The notes: a model not told the origin generated them from the letters alone. A stretch of 7,844 bases of DNA from Actinomycetota bacterium (GCA_028715585.1 JAQURN010000054.1:1-7844); one strand, 5' to 3'; numbered from the stretch's first letter, positions 1 to 6,184 are shown. Numbers and translations: made by a program.

Positions 1-1
1 T

Positions 2-1078
2 GGAAGAGTGAACCTGATAGGGGAACATACCGATTATAATGGTGGCTTTGTTCTCCCCATTGCCGTAGAACAGGGAACTTACATGCTCATCAGGCAATCT
101 GAAATCCCGCCGATAAGGCTCTACTCTGCAACCCTTGACCGAGAGGCGACCATTTATCCAGAAAAGATTGAAAAGCAAGACGACTGGGCAAACTACGTGC
201 GGGGGGTATGTCTTTACGCAAAGGAAATTGCCGGCGAGCTCCCCTCTTTTGATGCCTTCTTCTTTGGAGACTTACCTCTGGAATCCGGTCTTTCCTCTTC
301 CGCGTCACTGGAAGTCGTTACCGCGGCAGGGCTTGAAAGTCTCTCTCTTAAATTCTCCAAGCTAGACATAGTTAAAATAACAAGGCGCGCGGAGAACAAC
401 TTCGTGGGCGTGCCGTGTGGAATCATGGACCAATACGCCGTTACTTTCGCAAAGGCACAGCACGCAATTCTCCTCGATTGCAGCACCCTCGAATCCCACC
501 AGGTTCCCTGTCGCTTGGGAGACTGTGTCCTTGTGGTAGGGCATACTGGCGTGAGAAGAGCTCTGACCGACTCGGAGTACGCGAAACGCATAAGCGAGTG
601 TAACGAGGCGCTATCGCTTCTTTCAAAACGAATTGGTCAAAGGAAAAGCTTGCGGGAAGTAACACCATTAGAATTCAACACCGCTAAATGGTCGCTTCCG
701 GAAAAGCTCAGAAACCGAGCCGAACACGTCATCTACGAAAACTTGAGGGTTGAGCAAGCAGCCAAATCCCTCGAATTGGGCGACATGGAAACCTTGGGGT
801 ACCTGATGAATAGGTCCCATGAGTCCCTTCGAGACCTCTTCGAGGTGTCATCCCAAGAGCTCAACGCTCTCCAGGAAATATCTCTCCAGCAGAATGGGGT
901 ACGAGGGTGCAGGATGACGGGGGCTGGGTTCGGTGGCTGTGTCATAACTCTCATAAAGAAAGACTGGTTGGAAAGATATCTCAGAAGGGTCCCGGAACTC
1001 TACTGGCAAGCTACGCATTGCGACGCAAGCTTCATAGCCACCACTCCCGCGGAAGGCGCGAGGAAAATCGAACTCTAG
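2..1078 (+). CDS. galK: Galactokinase, 5'-truncated by window edge
   Basis: Phosphorylates alpha-D-galactose at C1 with ATP, the entry step of the Leloir pathway in the cytoplasm; GHMP kinase family. The frame is already open at base 2 and begins inside the galactokinase signature (GRVNLIGEHTDYNGG), so the GTG at 8 is an internal Val codon and not the start; about 20-30 N-terminal residues are missing. Counting from base 2, the Arg of GRVN (residue 2) is the catalytic Arg. The ATP-binding GLSSSA loop is at about 96-101, GIMDQ with the catalytic Asp at about 143, a HVIYENLRV stretch at about 242-250, and the C-terminal GHMP motif GCRMTGAGFGGC at about 302-313. All active-site elements are intact, so the enzyme is probably functional. 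galE follows 60 nt downstream on the same strand, which supports a galactose operon. The TAG stop is at 1076-1078. Confidence 0.96.
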   Translation, partial: GRVNLIGEHTDYNGGFVLPIAVEQGTYMLIRQSEIPPIRLYSATLDREATIYPEKIEKQDDWANYVRGVCLYAKEIAGELPSFDAFFFGDLPLESGLSSSASLEVVTAAGLESLSLKFSKLDIVKITRRAENNFVGVPCGIMDQYAVTFAKAQHAILLDCSTLESHQVPCRLGDCVLVVGHTGVRRALTDSEYAKRISECNEALSLLSKRIGQRKSLREVTPLEFNTAKWSLPEKLRNRAEHVIYENLRVEQAAKSLELGDMETLGYLMNRSHESLRDLFEVSSQELNALQEISLQQNGVRGCRMTGAGFGGCVITLIKKDWLERYLRRVPELYWQATHCDASFIATTPAEGARKIEL

Positions 1079-1127
1079 CCCGGTTGGAAAACAGGGAAGT
1101 ACACCGGTGCCACTCTTCTTGGGAAGC

Positions 1128-1135
1128 AAGGAGGT
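1128..1135 (+). promoter_or_regulatory. Shine-Dalgarno site for galE
   Basis: AAGGAGGT lies at 1128-1135 just before a TTG codon at 1139. It is a near-perfect match to the anti-Shine-Dalgarno sequence, with a rather short spacer (4 nt after GGAGG). It supports the TTG start, because that codon opens exactly at the conserved Rossmann-fold N-terminus. Confidence 0.8.
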
Positions 1136-1138
1136 ACT

Positions 1139-2125
1139 TTGAGGATAATAGTTACAGGAGGAGCTGGCTACATTGGTTCCGTCACCGCGAGAATGCTCGC
1201 CAAAAGCGGAAACGAAATCCTAATCTTGGATGACCTCTCAAAGGGGCACAGAGAAGCGGTCAAAGGTCTAGACCTCGCCGTCGCTCAGATTGGGGACAAG
1301 AACAAAGTGAAACAAGTATGCGGGGAGTTTGCCCCCCAGGCATGTATTCATTTCGCCGCGAAAAGCCTCGTAGCTGAATCGGTCGAAAACCCGCTTGCCT
1401 ATTTCCAAGCCAACCTCGGAGGGAGCATGAACATCCTCGAGGCACTTCTTGGGGTTGAATGCAAAGTGTTCATATTTTCTTCCACTGCCGCCGTTTACGG
1501 AGAGCCGAAAGACGTTCCCTTGACCGAGGATTCGGAGACCAGACCACTAAATCCTTATGGCTCATCAAAGTTGATGTTTGAGCAGGTCCTCGAGCAAACC
1601 GCAAGGGCAACCGAGATGAAGTTTGTTTCTCTCAGATATTTCAATGCCGCCGGCGCGGACCTCGAAAACGACCTGGGAGAAGACCACCATCCAGAAACTC
1701 ATCTCATCCCAAGGGTCATTGCCGTGGCACTTGGAAAAGAGCCATGCGCCAACATCTATGGGACGGATTATCCAACTCCCGACGGCACATGCGTGAGAGA
1801 CTATATCCACGTCACAGATCTTGCTGCCGCGCACGCGCTTGCGCTCGAACGCCTCGCGAGAGGAGGAGAAAGCGGAATATATAACCTCGGAAACGAAAAT
1901 GGGCGTTCAGTCAGAGAAGTCGTAGAGGAAGTAAAAAAAGTCAGCGGACGTGATTTCCCCGTAAAAGAGGCACCAAGGCGCCCTGGTGACCCCGCTGTTT
2001 TAGTTGCTTCCTCAAAAAGGGCGAAAGCAGAACTCGGATGGGAACCAAAACACGAATCCCTCGAGGATATCGTTAGAAGCGCCTGGGAATGGCACAAGCG
2101 ACATCCAGATGGCTATCTTACTTGA
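1139..2125 (+). CDS. galE: UDP-glucose 4-epimerase
   Basis: Interconverts UDP-galactose and UDP-glucose using tightly bound NAD; cytoplasmic, extended short-chain dehydrogenase/reductase family. The 328-residue length is typical. The N-terminus is the Rossmann dinucleotide loop GGAGYIGS (residues 7-14). The catalytic Ser/Thr region SSTAAVYG is at 114-121, and the YxxxK pair is Tyr140 and Lys144 (NPYGSSK). LRYFNAAGAD at 165-174, GTDYPTPDGTCVRDYIHV at 208-225 and the late RRPGDPA (280-286) are standard GalE substrate-binding segments. The start is TTG, chosen because of the strong Shine-Dalgarno site and because the sequence begins MRIIVTGGAGYIG, as in other GalE proteins. It sits 60 nt after galK, in the same likely operon. 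Its last 13 nt overlap the 3' end of the convergent phosphodiesterase gene. Specificity for UDP-GlcNAc as well as UDP-Glc cannot be decided from sequence alone. Confidence 0.96.
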   Translation: MRIIVTGGAGYIGSVTARMLAKSGNEILILDDLSKGHREAVKGLDLAVAQIGDKNKVKQVCGEFAPQACIHFAAKSLVAESVENPLAYFQANLGGSMNILEALLGVECKVFIFSSTAAVYGEPKDVPLTEDSETRPLNPYGSSKLMFEQVLEQTARATEMKFVSLRYFNAAGADLENDLGEDHHPETHLIPRVIAVALGKEPCANIYGTDYPTPDGTCVRDYIHVTDLAAAHALALERLARGGESGIYNLGNENGRSVREVVEEVKKVSGRDFPVKEAPRRPGDPAVLVASSKRAKAELGWEPKHESLEDIVRSAWEWHKRHPDGYLT

Positions 2126-2811
2126 GCAAGGGCCTCTTCACCTCGATGGCCCTCCCGCTCCTCGAGAATTTCCGCAAACTCTAGATAGTTGTCTGTAACC
2201 ACGCCATCCACTTCCCAATCCAATAGCTTGATGAAATCGTCTTTCGCGTTGACCGTCCAGACATATACTTCCATGCCAAACTCGTGCGCCGCTTCTACAA
2301 ACTCTTTATCTATACTAGAGAAATAGGGAAGCAAGACATCCGCGCCAATCTCCTTGGCTTCGGCAAGCCTCTTTTCATCCCTGAGCGATATACGAAAGAG
2401 GCGGCCCGTCCTCACGGAAGGAAAATCCTCTTTCAACTTCGCCAGGATGGTTCCGTCAAAGGAAGTAACGAGGGTTTCGCTCTCGATATGATAATCGAGC
2501 AACATCTCGCCAATTTCTCTAACTGGCGCGTCCTTTATCTCCAGATCAAATTTCACCCAGCCGGCAAGCTTCTCAAAGACCTCTCGAAGCAAAGGCCTAT
2601 CGGGAGCGAGCTTCAAGAGTTCTGGATAAGACATCCTCTTTACAAAGCGACCCCGTATCGTCGCGTCATGACAAAGAACGAGCTCCCCGTCCTCGGTTGC
2701 GCGCACATCCGTTTCGATAAATCTCACCCCCGACCTTACAGCTTCAACCATGGCGGAAAGGGTGTTATCAATCCCAAAACCTCTTCCTCCTCTGTGAGCC
2801 AAGAGCTCCAC
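2113..2811 (-). CDS. Glycerophosphodiester phosphodiesterase (GDPD family)
   Basis: Hydrolyses glycerophosphodiesters (deacylated phospholipids) to glycerol-3-phosphate and an alcohol; TIM-barrel GDPD/UgpQ family. No signal peptide is visible, so it is probably cytoplasmic. I place the start at the GTG at 2811, giving 232 aa that begin MELLAHRGG. AAGGAGG sits 6 nt upstream, whereas the longest frame (TTG at 2838) has no Shine-Dalgarno at a usable distance and adds 9 residues ahead of the normal family N-terminus. In this numbering His6-Arg7 is the HRG motif, ETD (33-35) carries the acidic metal ligands, His48 in LCHDATI is the second catalytic His, and Glu91/Lys93 belong to the LEIK strand. 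VTSFD, VWTVN and VDGVVTDN follow in family order. The usual ENT motif reads DNT (Asp15). It is divergent from the lipid kinase gene and convergent with galE (13-nt overlap). The substrate range is unknown. Confidence 0.92.
   Translation of the reverse strand: MELLAHRGGRGFGIDNTLSAMVEAVRSGVRFIETDVRATEDGELVLCHDATIRGRFVKRMSYPELLKLAPDRPLLREVFEKLAGWVKFDLEIKDAPVREIGEMLLDYHIESETLVTSFDGTILAKLKEDFPSVRTGRLFRISLRDEKRLAEAKEIGADVLLPYFSSIDKEFVEAAHEFGMEVYVWTVNAKDDFIKLLDWEVDGVVTDNYLEFAEILEEREGHRGEEALAQVR
2129..2153. terminator. Inverted repeat just after the galE stop, possible weak terminator
   Basis: AGGGCC (2129-2134) and GGCCCT (2148-2153) form a 6-bp perfect stem with a 13-nt loop, starting 4 nt after the galE stop codon. 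There is no T-tract after it, so it is not a canonical intrinsic terminator. It lies inside the last codons of the convergent phosphodiesterase gene, which leaves no dedicated intergenic space for a terminator. It could stabilise the galE mRNA end, or be coincidental. Confidence 0.25.
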
Positions 2812-2817
2812 TTCGGG

Positions 2818-2824
2818 CCTCCTT
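2818..2824 (-). promoter_or_regulatory. Shine-Dalgarno deciding the GDPD start
   Basis: On the minus strand AAGGAGG (2824 to 2818) precedes GTG at 2811-2809 with a 6-nt spacer. This selects the GTG start over the upstream in-frame TTG at 2838. A second GAGGAGG at 2865-2859 lies 20 nt before that TTG, too far to serve it. Confidence 0.75.
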
Positions 2825-2899
2825 GCGAAAAATTCCAAGCGTAGGCTACAGCGTTTTGCCTCCTCTGTCTAACGGAGCGCTTGAGCCTATTTTCAACAG

Positions 2900-2927
2900 T
2901 TGCCTAATAGCGTAGAAGTGTTATGCT
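2900..2927 (+). promoter_or_regulatory. Candidate sigma-70-type promoter for the lipid kinase operon
   Basis: TTGCCT (2900-2905) and TATGCT (2922-2927) are separated by 16 nt, and a TG at 2919-2920 sits one base before the -10, making an extended -10 element (TGnTATGCT). It lies in the only sizeable non-coding gap, upstream of the kinase gene and in the right orientation. It predicts a leader of about 50 nt. The match is by eye only; a promoter for the divergent phosphodiesterase gene must lie in the same gap, but I see no convincing candidate. Confidence 0.4.
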
Positions 2928-2946
2928 TATTTTGTGGAAGGCAAAA

Positions 2947-2959
2947 GGGGATAAACCCC
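2947..2959 (+). other. Small GC hairpin in the lipid kinase leader
   Basis: GGGG (2947-2950), ATAAA loop, CCCC (2956-2959): a 4-bp all-G:C stem 24 nt upstream of the kinase start codon and before its weak GGAAAGGG ribosome site (2967-2974). If the proposed promoter is right it lies within the mRNA leader. It is too small to call a riboswitch or attenuator. Confidence 0.3.
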
Positions 2960-2983
2960 GTCTATTGGAAAGGGTGAATAAAG

Positions 2984-3973
2984 TTGCTGGAGAATATCGA
3001 TCTCGCTCAAAGGATAAAGAACCTAGAAGAAAAACTTCTCCTCATCGTGAATCCCATGAGTAGGAAAGGCTCAGAGATGGCAAGCAAGGTAAAGAGCCTG
3101 ATTCGCCGCCAGGGAATAGACCTGGAAGAGGCGACAACCGACCTGCCAGACGATATGGGCACGACCGCTGACTTCTGGTCCAAACGGTTTGGAGGGTCGA
3201 GGATAAGCATGGTTTTCGGAGGAGATGGGGCAGTGAACCAGGTTATCAACAATCTGATGATTACCCACTCGAATAAGAACGCGGTTCTGGTGCCGATTCC
3301 CGCTGGAACCGCCAATGATTTCTGCCGTGCCATCGGTATGGATTCCGTGGAGGCTAGCCTGGAAGCGATGTCTCACCTCGAGACGAGACCAATAGACCTC
3401 ATAAAAATAGAAATAGGTGGTAAATCGCCAAGTGTGAGATACGTGAGCAACAGCATAAGTTTCGGGCTGGATGGAGGAATCACGCAGAGGTCTCAGAAAT
3501 ACAAAAAATTTGGAGTCCCGGGGTACTGGTATGCTGCCCTGAGCTGGGCATTGCTTTTGCTGTTCAAAGGTATGGATTACTACCGTATGAGAGTCAAGAT
3601 AGATGATTTCGAATACGAGGGGCAATTACTCGACGCGGTGTTCACAAACATCGAAACCTATGGGCAGAACTTCAAGTGGGCTCCAGGCGCTTCCGTCGAC
3701 GACGGATTCATACATGTAATCCTTGCAAAGCCAATGGGGGTCGTGAGAGCTGTATTCAATTCCCTGCTCATTTTGAAGGGCCTTCACACCCGACTTTCAC
3801 GTTTCATAATCATGAAATGCAAAGAAGCGGAAGTGGAACTCTTGGACGACGTTTACGCTCAGGAAGACGGGGAAGCTTTCTTTTATCCCCGCGGCACAAA
3901 AGTAAAACTCTCGGTGGAAAAAAATGCCTTGAGTGTCCCGGTCCGCGTTCCTACTCGCTTCAAGACCTCCTAA
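2984..3973 (+). CDS. Lipid kinase, diacylglycerol kinase catalytic domain (YegS/DgkB-like)
   Basis: Transfers phosphate from ATP to a lipid hydroxyl, probably diacylglycerol or a related lipid, at the inner face of the membrane; soluble two-domain NAD-kinase/DAGK-like fold. The 329 residues are slightly longer than the usual ~300. LLLIVNPMSRKG (18-29) is the N-terminal strand and loop, GGDG (79-82) the nucleotide-binding motif, and IPAGTANDFCR (105-115) the second glycine-rich motif. ISFGLDGG (158-165), VDDGFIHVILAK (238-249) and the C-terminal EDGE (294-297), carrying the catalytic Asp, also match the family. A hydrophobic stretch at about 183-195 is probably buried rather than a true membrane span. 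The start is TTG at 2984: an in-frame TGA at 2975 rules out anything further upstream, and GGAAAGGG lies about 9 nt before it. The phosphatase gene follows after 8 nt. The true lipid substrate cannot be told from sequence. Confidence 0.9.
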   Translation: MLENIDLAQRIKNLEEKLLLIVNPMSRKGSEMASKVKSLIRRQGIDLEEATTDLPDDMGTTADFWSKRFGGSRISMVFGGDGAVNQVINNLMITHSNKNAVLVPIPAGTANDFCRAIGMDSVEASLEAMSHLETRPIDLIKIEIGGKSPSVRYVSNSISFGLDGGITQRSQKYKKFGVPGYWYAALSWALLLLFKGMDYYRMRVKIDDFEYEGQLLDAVFTNIETYGQNFKWAPGASVDDGFIHVILAKPMGVVRAVFNSLLILKGLHTRLSRFIIMKCKEAEVELLDDVYAQEDGEAFFYPRGTKVKLSVEKNALSVPVRVPTRFKTS

Positions 3974-3981
3974 CGAGCGGG

Positions 3982-4710
3982 ATGAACGTTCTCTTCATCT
4001 GCGCGCAAAATATGTTTAGAAGCATTGTGGCGGAGTCTTCATTCCGCTTCGTAACAGCTCAAATTCTTGAGGATAAATCATCGGTCCTCAGGTGTAGCTC
4101 CTGCGGTTTAAACCAAGAGAAAACATCCCCTGTTTACGAAGAATGTGAGATTGCGCTCAAAGAACTTAACATACCTCAAACCAAATATCTCTCTAAGGGT
4201 ATATCCGAAAGAAAGCTCGCCGACTCCGACATAGTGCTCACCATGACCCGTGAGCAGCTTTTTCAACTAGAAACTCGCTTCCCTGGGCAAAAAAGCAAGT
4301 GCTTCTCTCTGGTGGGAGCAAACGGGGCTATAGAGACCATTCTTATGGAAAACAAAAATAGCATGGAAAGAGAAGAAATCAAAAAGGTGGCGAGGAATCT
4401 TCAAAAGAATACGCTCGATAAATACTTGGAAGAAGCGGCGAATCTGCTGTGTTCCACCCCGCGCTCTAAATTTAGACCCCTCCCTGGTGTTGACCTTACA
4501 GTGAGCGAGCTAATGGGGCGCTTCTCTTCTTGTTTCCGCCTCACTAGCGGCATTCAGGACCCCATCGGCGGGACTAAAGAAGAGACAATCGAATGCGCGA
4601 AAAAAATACACCAGGAGGTAGAGAATTTTATCTATGGAATCCTGGCAATCGCGATTGAGATAGGAGAAGAACTTCCAGCCGCCAGACTGGATGCATCAAC
4701 TGCAGAATAA
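3982..4710 (+). CDS. Low-molecular-weight protein-tyrosine-phosphatase-like protein with large insertion
   Basis: Related to the LMW-PTP/ArsC fold, whose members use a Cys nucleophile in a CX5R loop and a distal Asp-Pro general acid. The N-terminus MNVLFICAQNMFRS gives Cys7 and Arg13 in correct CX5R spacing. The family consensus CxGNxCRSP is altered: Gly to Gln9, second Cys to Phe12, Pro to Ile15. The central strand DSDIVLTMTREQL (81-93) and the C-terminal IQDPIGGTKEETIECAKKI (191-209), with Asp193 as general acid, are typical. Between them (about 113-188) lies roughly 75 extra residues, partly charged helix, so the protein is 242 aa against about 150 for the family. The ATG at 3982 is chosen because it opens at the conserved strand; the same frame is open to 3676, but only as a shadow of the kinase gene. 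The ribosome site is weak, so translation may be coupled to the kinase stop 8 nt upstream. Substrate and activity are unknown. Confidence 0.82.
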   Translation: MNVLFICAQNMFRSIVAESSFRFVTAQILEDKSSVLRCSSCGLNQEKTSPVYEECEIALKELNIPQTKYLSKGISERKLADSDIVLTMTREQLFQLETRFPGQKSKCFSLVGANGAIETILMENKNSMEREEIKKVARNLQKNTLDKYLEEAANLLCSTPRSKFRPLPGVDLTVSELMGRFSSCFRLTSGIQDPIGGTKEETIECAKKIHQEVENFIYGILAIAIEIGEELPAARLDASTAE

Positions 4711-4719
4711 TCTCTTCCG

Positions 4720-5322
4720 CTAACCCTGGCTTTGTAGAAGGCGCTCTAGAACAATCCTCATCTGGGCAAGCGCCTTTCCTCTATGGCTTATGGAGTTTTT
4801 TTCCTGGAGGGAAAGTTCCGCCATTGTTCTATCGAAACCAGAAGGGAGAAAAACCGGATCGTACCCAAATCCTCCTTTTCCTCTCGGCTCAGTGAGAATC
4901 GTCCCCTCACACTCTCCTCTAGCCAAACGCACTTCTTCTCCCGCCATCGCAAGAGCGACAACGCATACAAAGCGAGCTTTCCTATCCTTCAAGGGCACGT
5001 CCTTCAGCTCTTTGAGGAGAAGGCGAATGTTAGCTCTGGAGTCGCCTTCTGGCCCAGCATACCTCGAGGAGAAAATGCCCGGTCTTCCCCCCAAGGCATC
5101 GACAAGAAGCCCCGAGTCGTCCGCAATTCCAGGCATCCCCAGAAAATCCGCCACGCCCCTTGCCTTGATAACCGCGTTCTCTTCAAAACTCTTTCCGGTC
5201 TCGCTAAGGCTGGGCCAAGTTTCGAAATCCTCGAAGGTTTTGAATTCGATGCCAGGAATGAATAGTGCCTCGGTAACCTCTTTTATTTTCCCAGGGTTTC
5301 TACTCGCGATGACAATCTGCAC
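4720..5322 (-). CDS. rdgB: Non-canonical purine NTP pyrophosphatase (dITP/XTP diphosphatase)
   Basis: Hydrolyses ITP, dITP and XTP to the monophosphates plus pyrophosphate, keeping deaminated purines out of DNA and RNA; Ham1/RdgB family, cytoplasmic homodimer. The 200-aa length is typical. The N-terminal SRNPGK (7-12) binds triphosphate, SFEENA (45-50) carries a metal-binding acidic residue, and ADDSGL (67-72) holds the conserved Asp pair. FSSRYAG (84-90), GFGYDPVF (151-158) and KNSISHRGKA (175-184) complete the family signature. The start is GTG at 5322, with GGAG about 5 nt upstream; no ATG, GTG or TTG occurs in frame between it and the rph stop. It is the last gene of the murI-MBL-rph-rdgB group, 72 nt after rph and in the same reading frame. 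It converges on the phosphatase gene with 9 nt between the stops. Confidence 0.95.
   Translation of the reverse strand: MQIVIASRNPGKIKEVTEALFIPGIEFKTFEDFETWPSLSETGKSFEENAVIKARGVADFLGMPGIADDSGLLVDALGGRPGIFSSRYAGPEGDSRANIRLLLKELKDVPLKDRKARFVCVVALAMAGEEVRLARGECEGTILTEPRGKGGFGYDPVFLPSGFDRTMAELSLQEKNSISHRGKALAQMRIVLERLLQSQG
4738..4776. terminator. Inverted repeat downstream of the phosphatase gene, possible terminator
   Basis: AAGGCGC (4738-4744) and GCGCCTT (4770-4776) form a 7-bp perfect stem with a 25-nt loop, followed by a single further T. It begins 28 nt after the phosphatase stop and lies within the 3' end of the convergent rdgB gene. The long loop and missing T-tract make it a poor intrinsic terminator, though the position is right for ending the plus-strand transcript. 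Confidence 0.25.
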
Positions 5323-5394
5323 TTTTACTCCACGGGAAAACGTCTTCTTGCTCGCGATTGCGATTCGAGCCGGTGCACCAGTTGACTTCTCAAC

Positions 5395-6129
5395 CTAAAT
5401 CGTTGGTAAATCATTGGTAAATAGACTCTTCTCGTACTCGATGAGACTCTGGATACCGGAAAGTGATAGGTCTAAAAGTCTATCGAGCCCCTCGCGGGTA
5501 AGGGGTGTCCCCTCGGAAGTCCCCTGAATTTCTATGATTTCCTCTTTATCGTTCGCGACCACGTTCATATCGACATCCGCATTCGAGTCTTCCTCAAAAC
5601 AGAGGTCGAGGCAGGCGACTCCACCCACCATCCCCGCGCTAACGGCGGCAAGATAACCGCGTATGGGGTTAGCTTCCAGAACCCCTTCCTCTATCATGGT
5701 CTCGAAAGCGTCCCTCAGCGCAACATAGGAGCCGGTGATGGCAGCGGTTCTGGTTCCCCCGTCAGCTTCCACCACATCGCAGTCAACCCTGAAAGTTGCC
5801 CCCGGGATGCGCTCTAGGTCAGTAATTGCCCTCAGGGCCCTCCCTATAAGCCGCTGGACCTCCATGCTTCTTCCACGCTGGTAACCAACAACAGCCTCTC
5901 TGGGAGTTCTAACAGCGGTAGCCCTGGGGAGCATGGAGTACTCGGCTGTTATCCATCCATTCCCACTTCCTTTAAGAAAATTGGGAACCCCTTCCTCGTA
6001 AGAAACCGCGCAGATTACCCTGGTTTTACCAACCTCGATGAGAACGGAACCCTCAGCGTGGGAAAGATACTTTCTCGTTATCTTTACCGGTCTCAACTCC
6101 TCCGGCTTTCGCCCATCCGTGCGTATCAA
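5395..6129 (-). CDS. rph: Ribonuclease PH
   Basis: Phosphate-dependent 3'-5' exoribonuclease that trims tRNA precursor 3' ends and degrades structured RNA; hexameric ring of the PNPase/exosome fold. I take TTG at 6129 as the start, giving 244 aa beginning MIRTDGRKPEELRPV, the normal family N-terminus. GGAGGTG lies 7 nt upstream. The frame is open 29 codons further, to 6216, but that version would overlap the preceding gene by 32 nt; an ATG at 6159 is the only serious alternative. In this numbering the key segments are YEEGVPNFLKGSGNGWITAE (44-63), PREAVVGYQRGRSMEVQRLI (76-95), GRALRAITDL (96-105) and ADGGTRTA (122-129). Thr126 and Arg127 correspond to the phosphate-site residues. The active site looks complete, unlike the truncated rph of E. 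coli K-12. It lies 55 nt after the MBL gene and 72 nt before rdgB, so it is probably co-transcribed. Confidence 0.95.
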   Translation of the reverse strand: MIRTDGRKPEELRPVKITRKYLSHAEGSVLIEVGKTRVICAVSYEEGVPNFLKGSGNGWITAEYSMLPRATAVRTPREAVVGYQRGRSMEVQRLIGRALRAITDLERIPGATFRVDCDVVEADGGTRTAAITGSYVALRDAFETMIEEGVLEANPIRGYLAAVSAGMVGGVACLDLCFEEDSNADVDMNVVANDKEEIIEIQGTSEGTPLTREGLDRLLDLSLSGIQSLIEYEKSLFTNDLPTI

Positions 6130-6134
6130 ACAAG

Positions 6135-6141
6135 CACCTCC
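6135..6141 (-). promoter_or_regulatory. Shine-Dalgarno deciding the rph start
   Basis: GGAGGTG (minus strand, 6141 to 6135) sits 7 nt before the TTG at 6129-6127, measured from GGAGG. It singles out this TTG over the ATG at 6159 and the longer open frame to 6216. Confidence 0.75.
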
Positions 6142-6184
6142 ATTCTCGTTAGTTTGCATCCGCCCTGGAAAAAAACGCCCCTTA

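Noticed and set aside
1079..1138. CCGGT/ACCGG repeat between galK and galE
   Set aside because: A 5-bp stem with an 18-nt loop and no T-tract; too weak to support a terminator or regulatory element.
2284..2844. Plus-strand 186-codon frame opposite the GDPD gene
   Set aside because: It mirrors the GDPD coding sequence, which carries all the conserved motifs; the antisense translation resembles no family I recognise.
3071..3625. Minus-strand 184-codon frame opposite the lipid kinase
   Set aside because: Antisense shadow of a conserved gene, with no ribosome site or motif.
3676..3981. Upstream extension of the phosphatase frame to 344 aa
   Set aside because: This part lies over the lipid kinase gene in another frame, is basic and low in recognisable structure, and the conserved phosphatase fold begins exactly at the ATG at 3982.
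5355..5382. tRNA T-arm-like stretch (GGCTCGAATC on the minus strand) between rph and rdgB
   Set aside because: The flanking bases do not pair as a 5-bp T-stem, and no cloverleaf fits between the two genes.
4783..5398. Plus-strand open frames of up to 202 codons opposite rdgB
   Set aside because: They are antisense shadows of a clearly conserved gene and show no family motifs of their own.
6165..6184. Run of seven T on the minus strand after the MBL stop, like a terminator tail
   Set aside because: No GC-rich stem precedes it, and the next gene follows closely, so read-through is expected.
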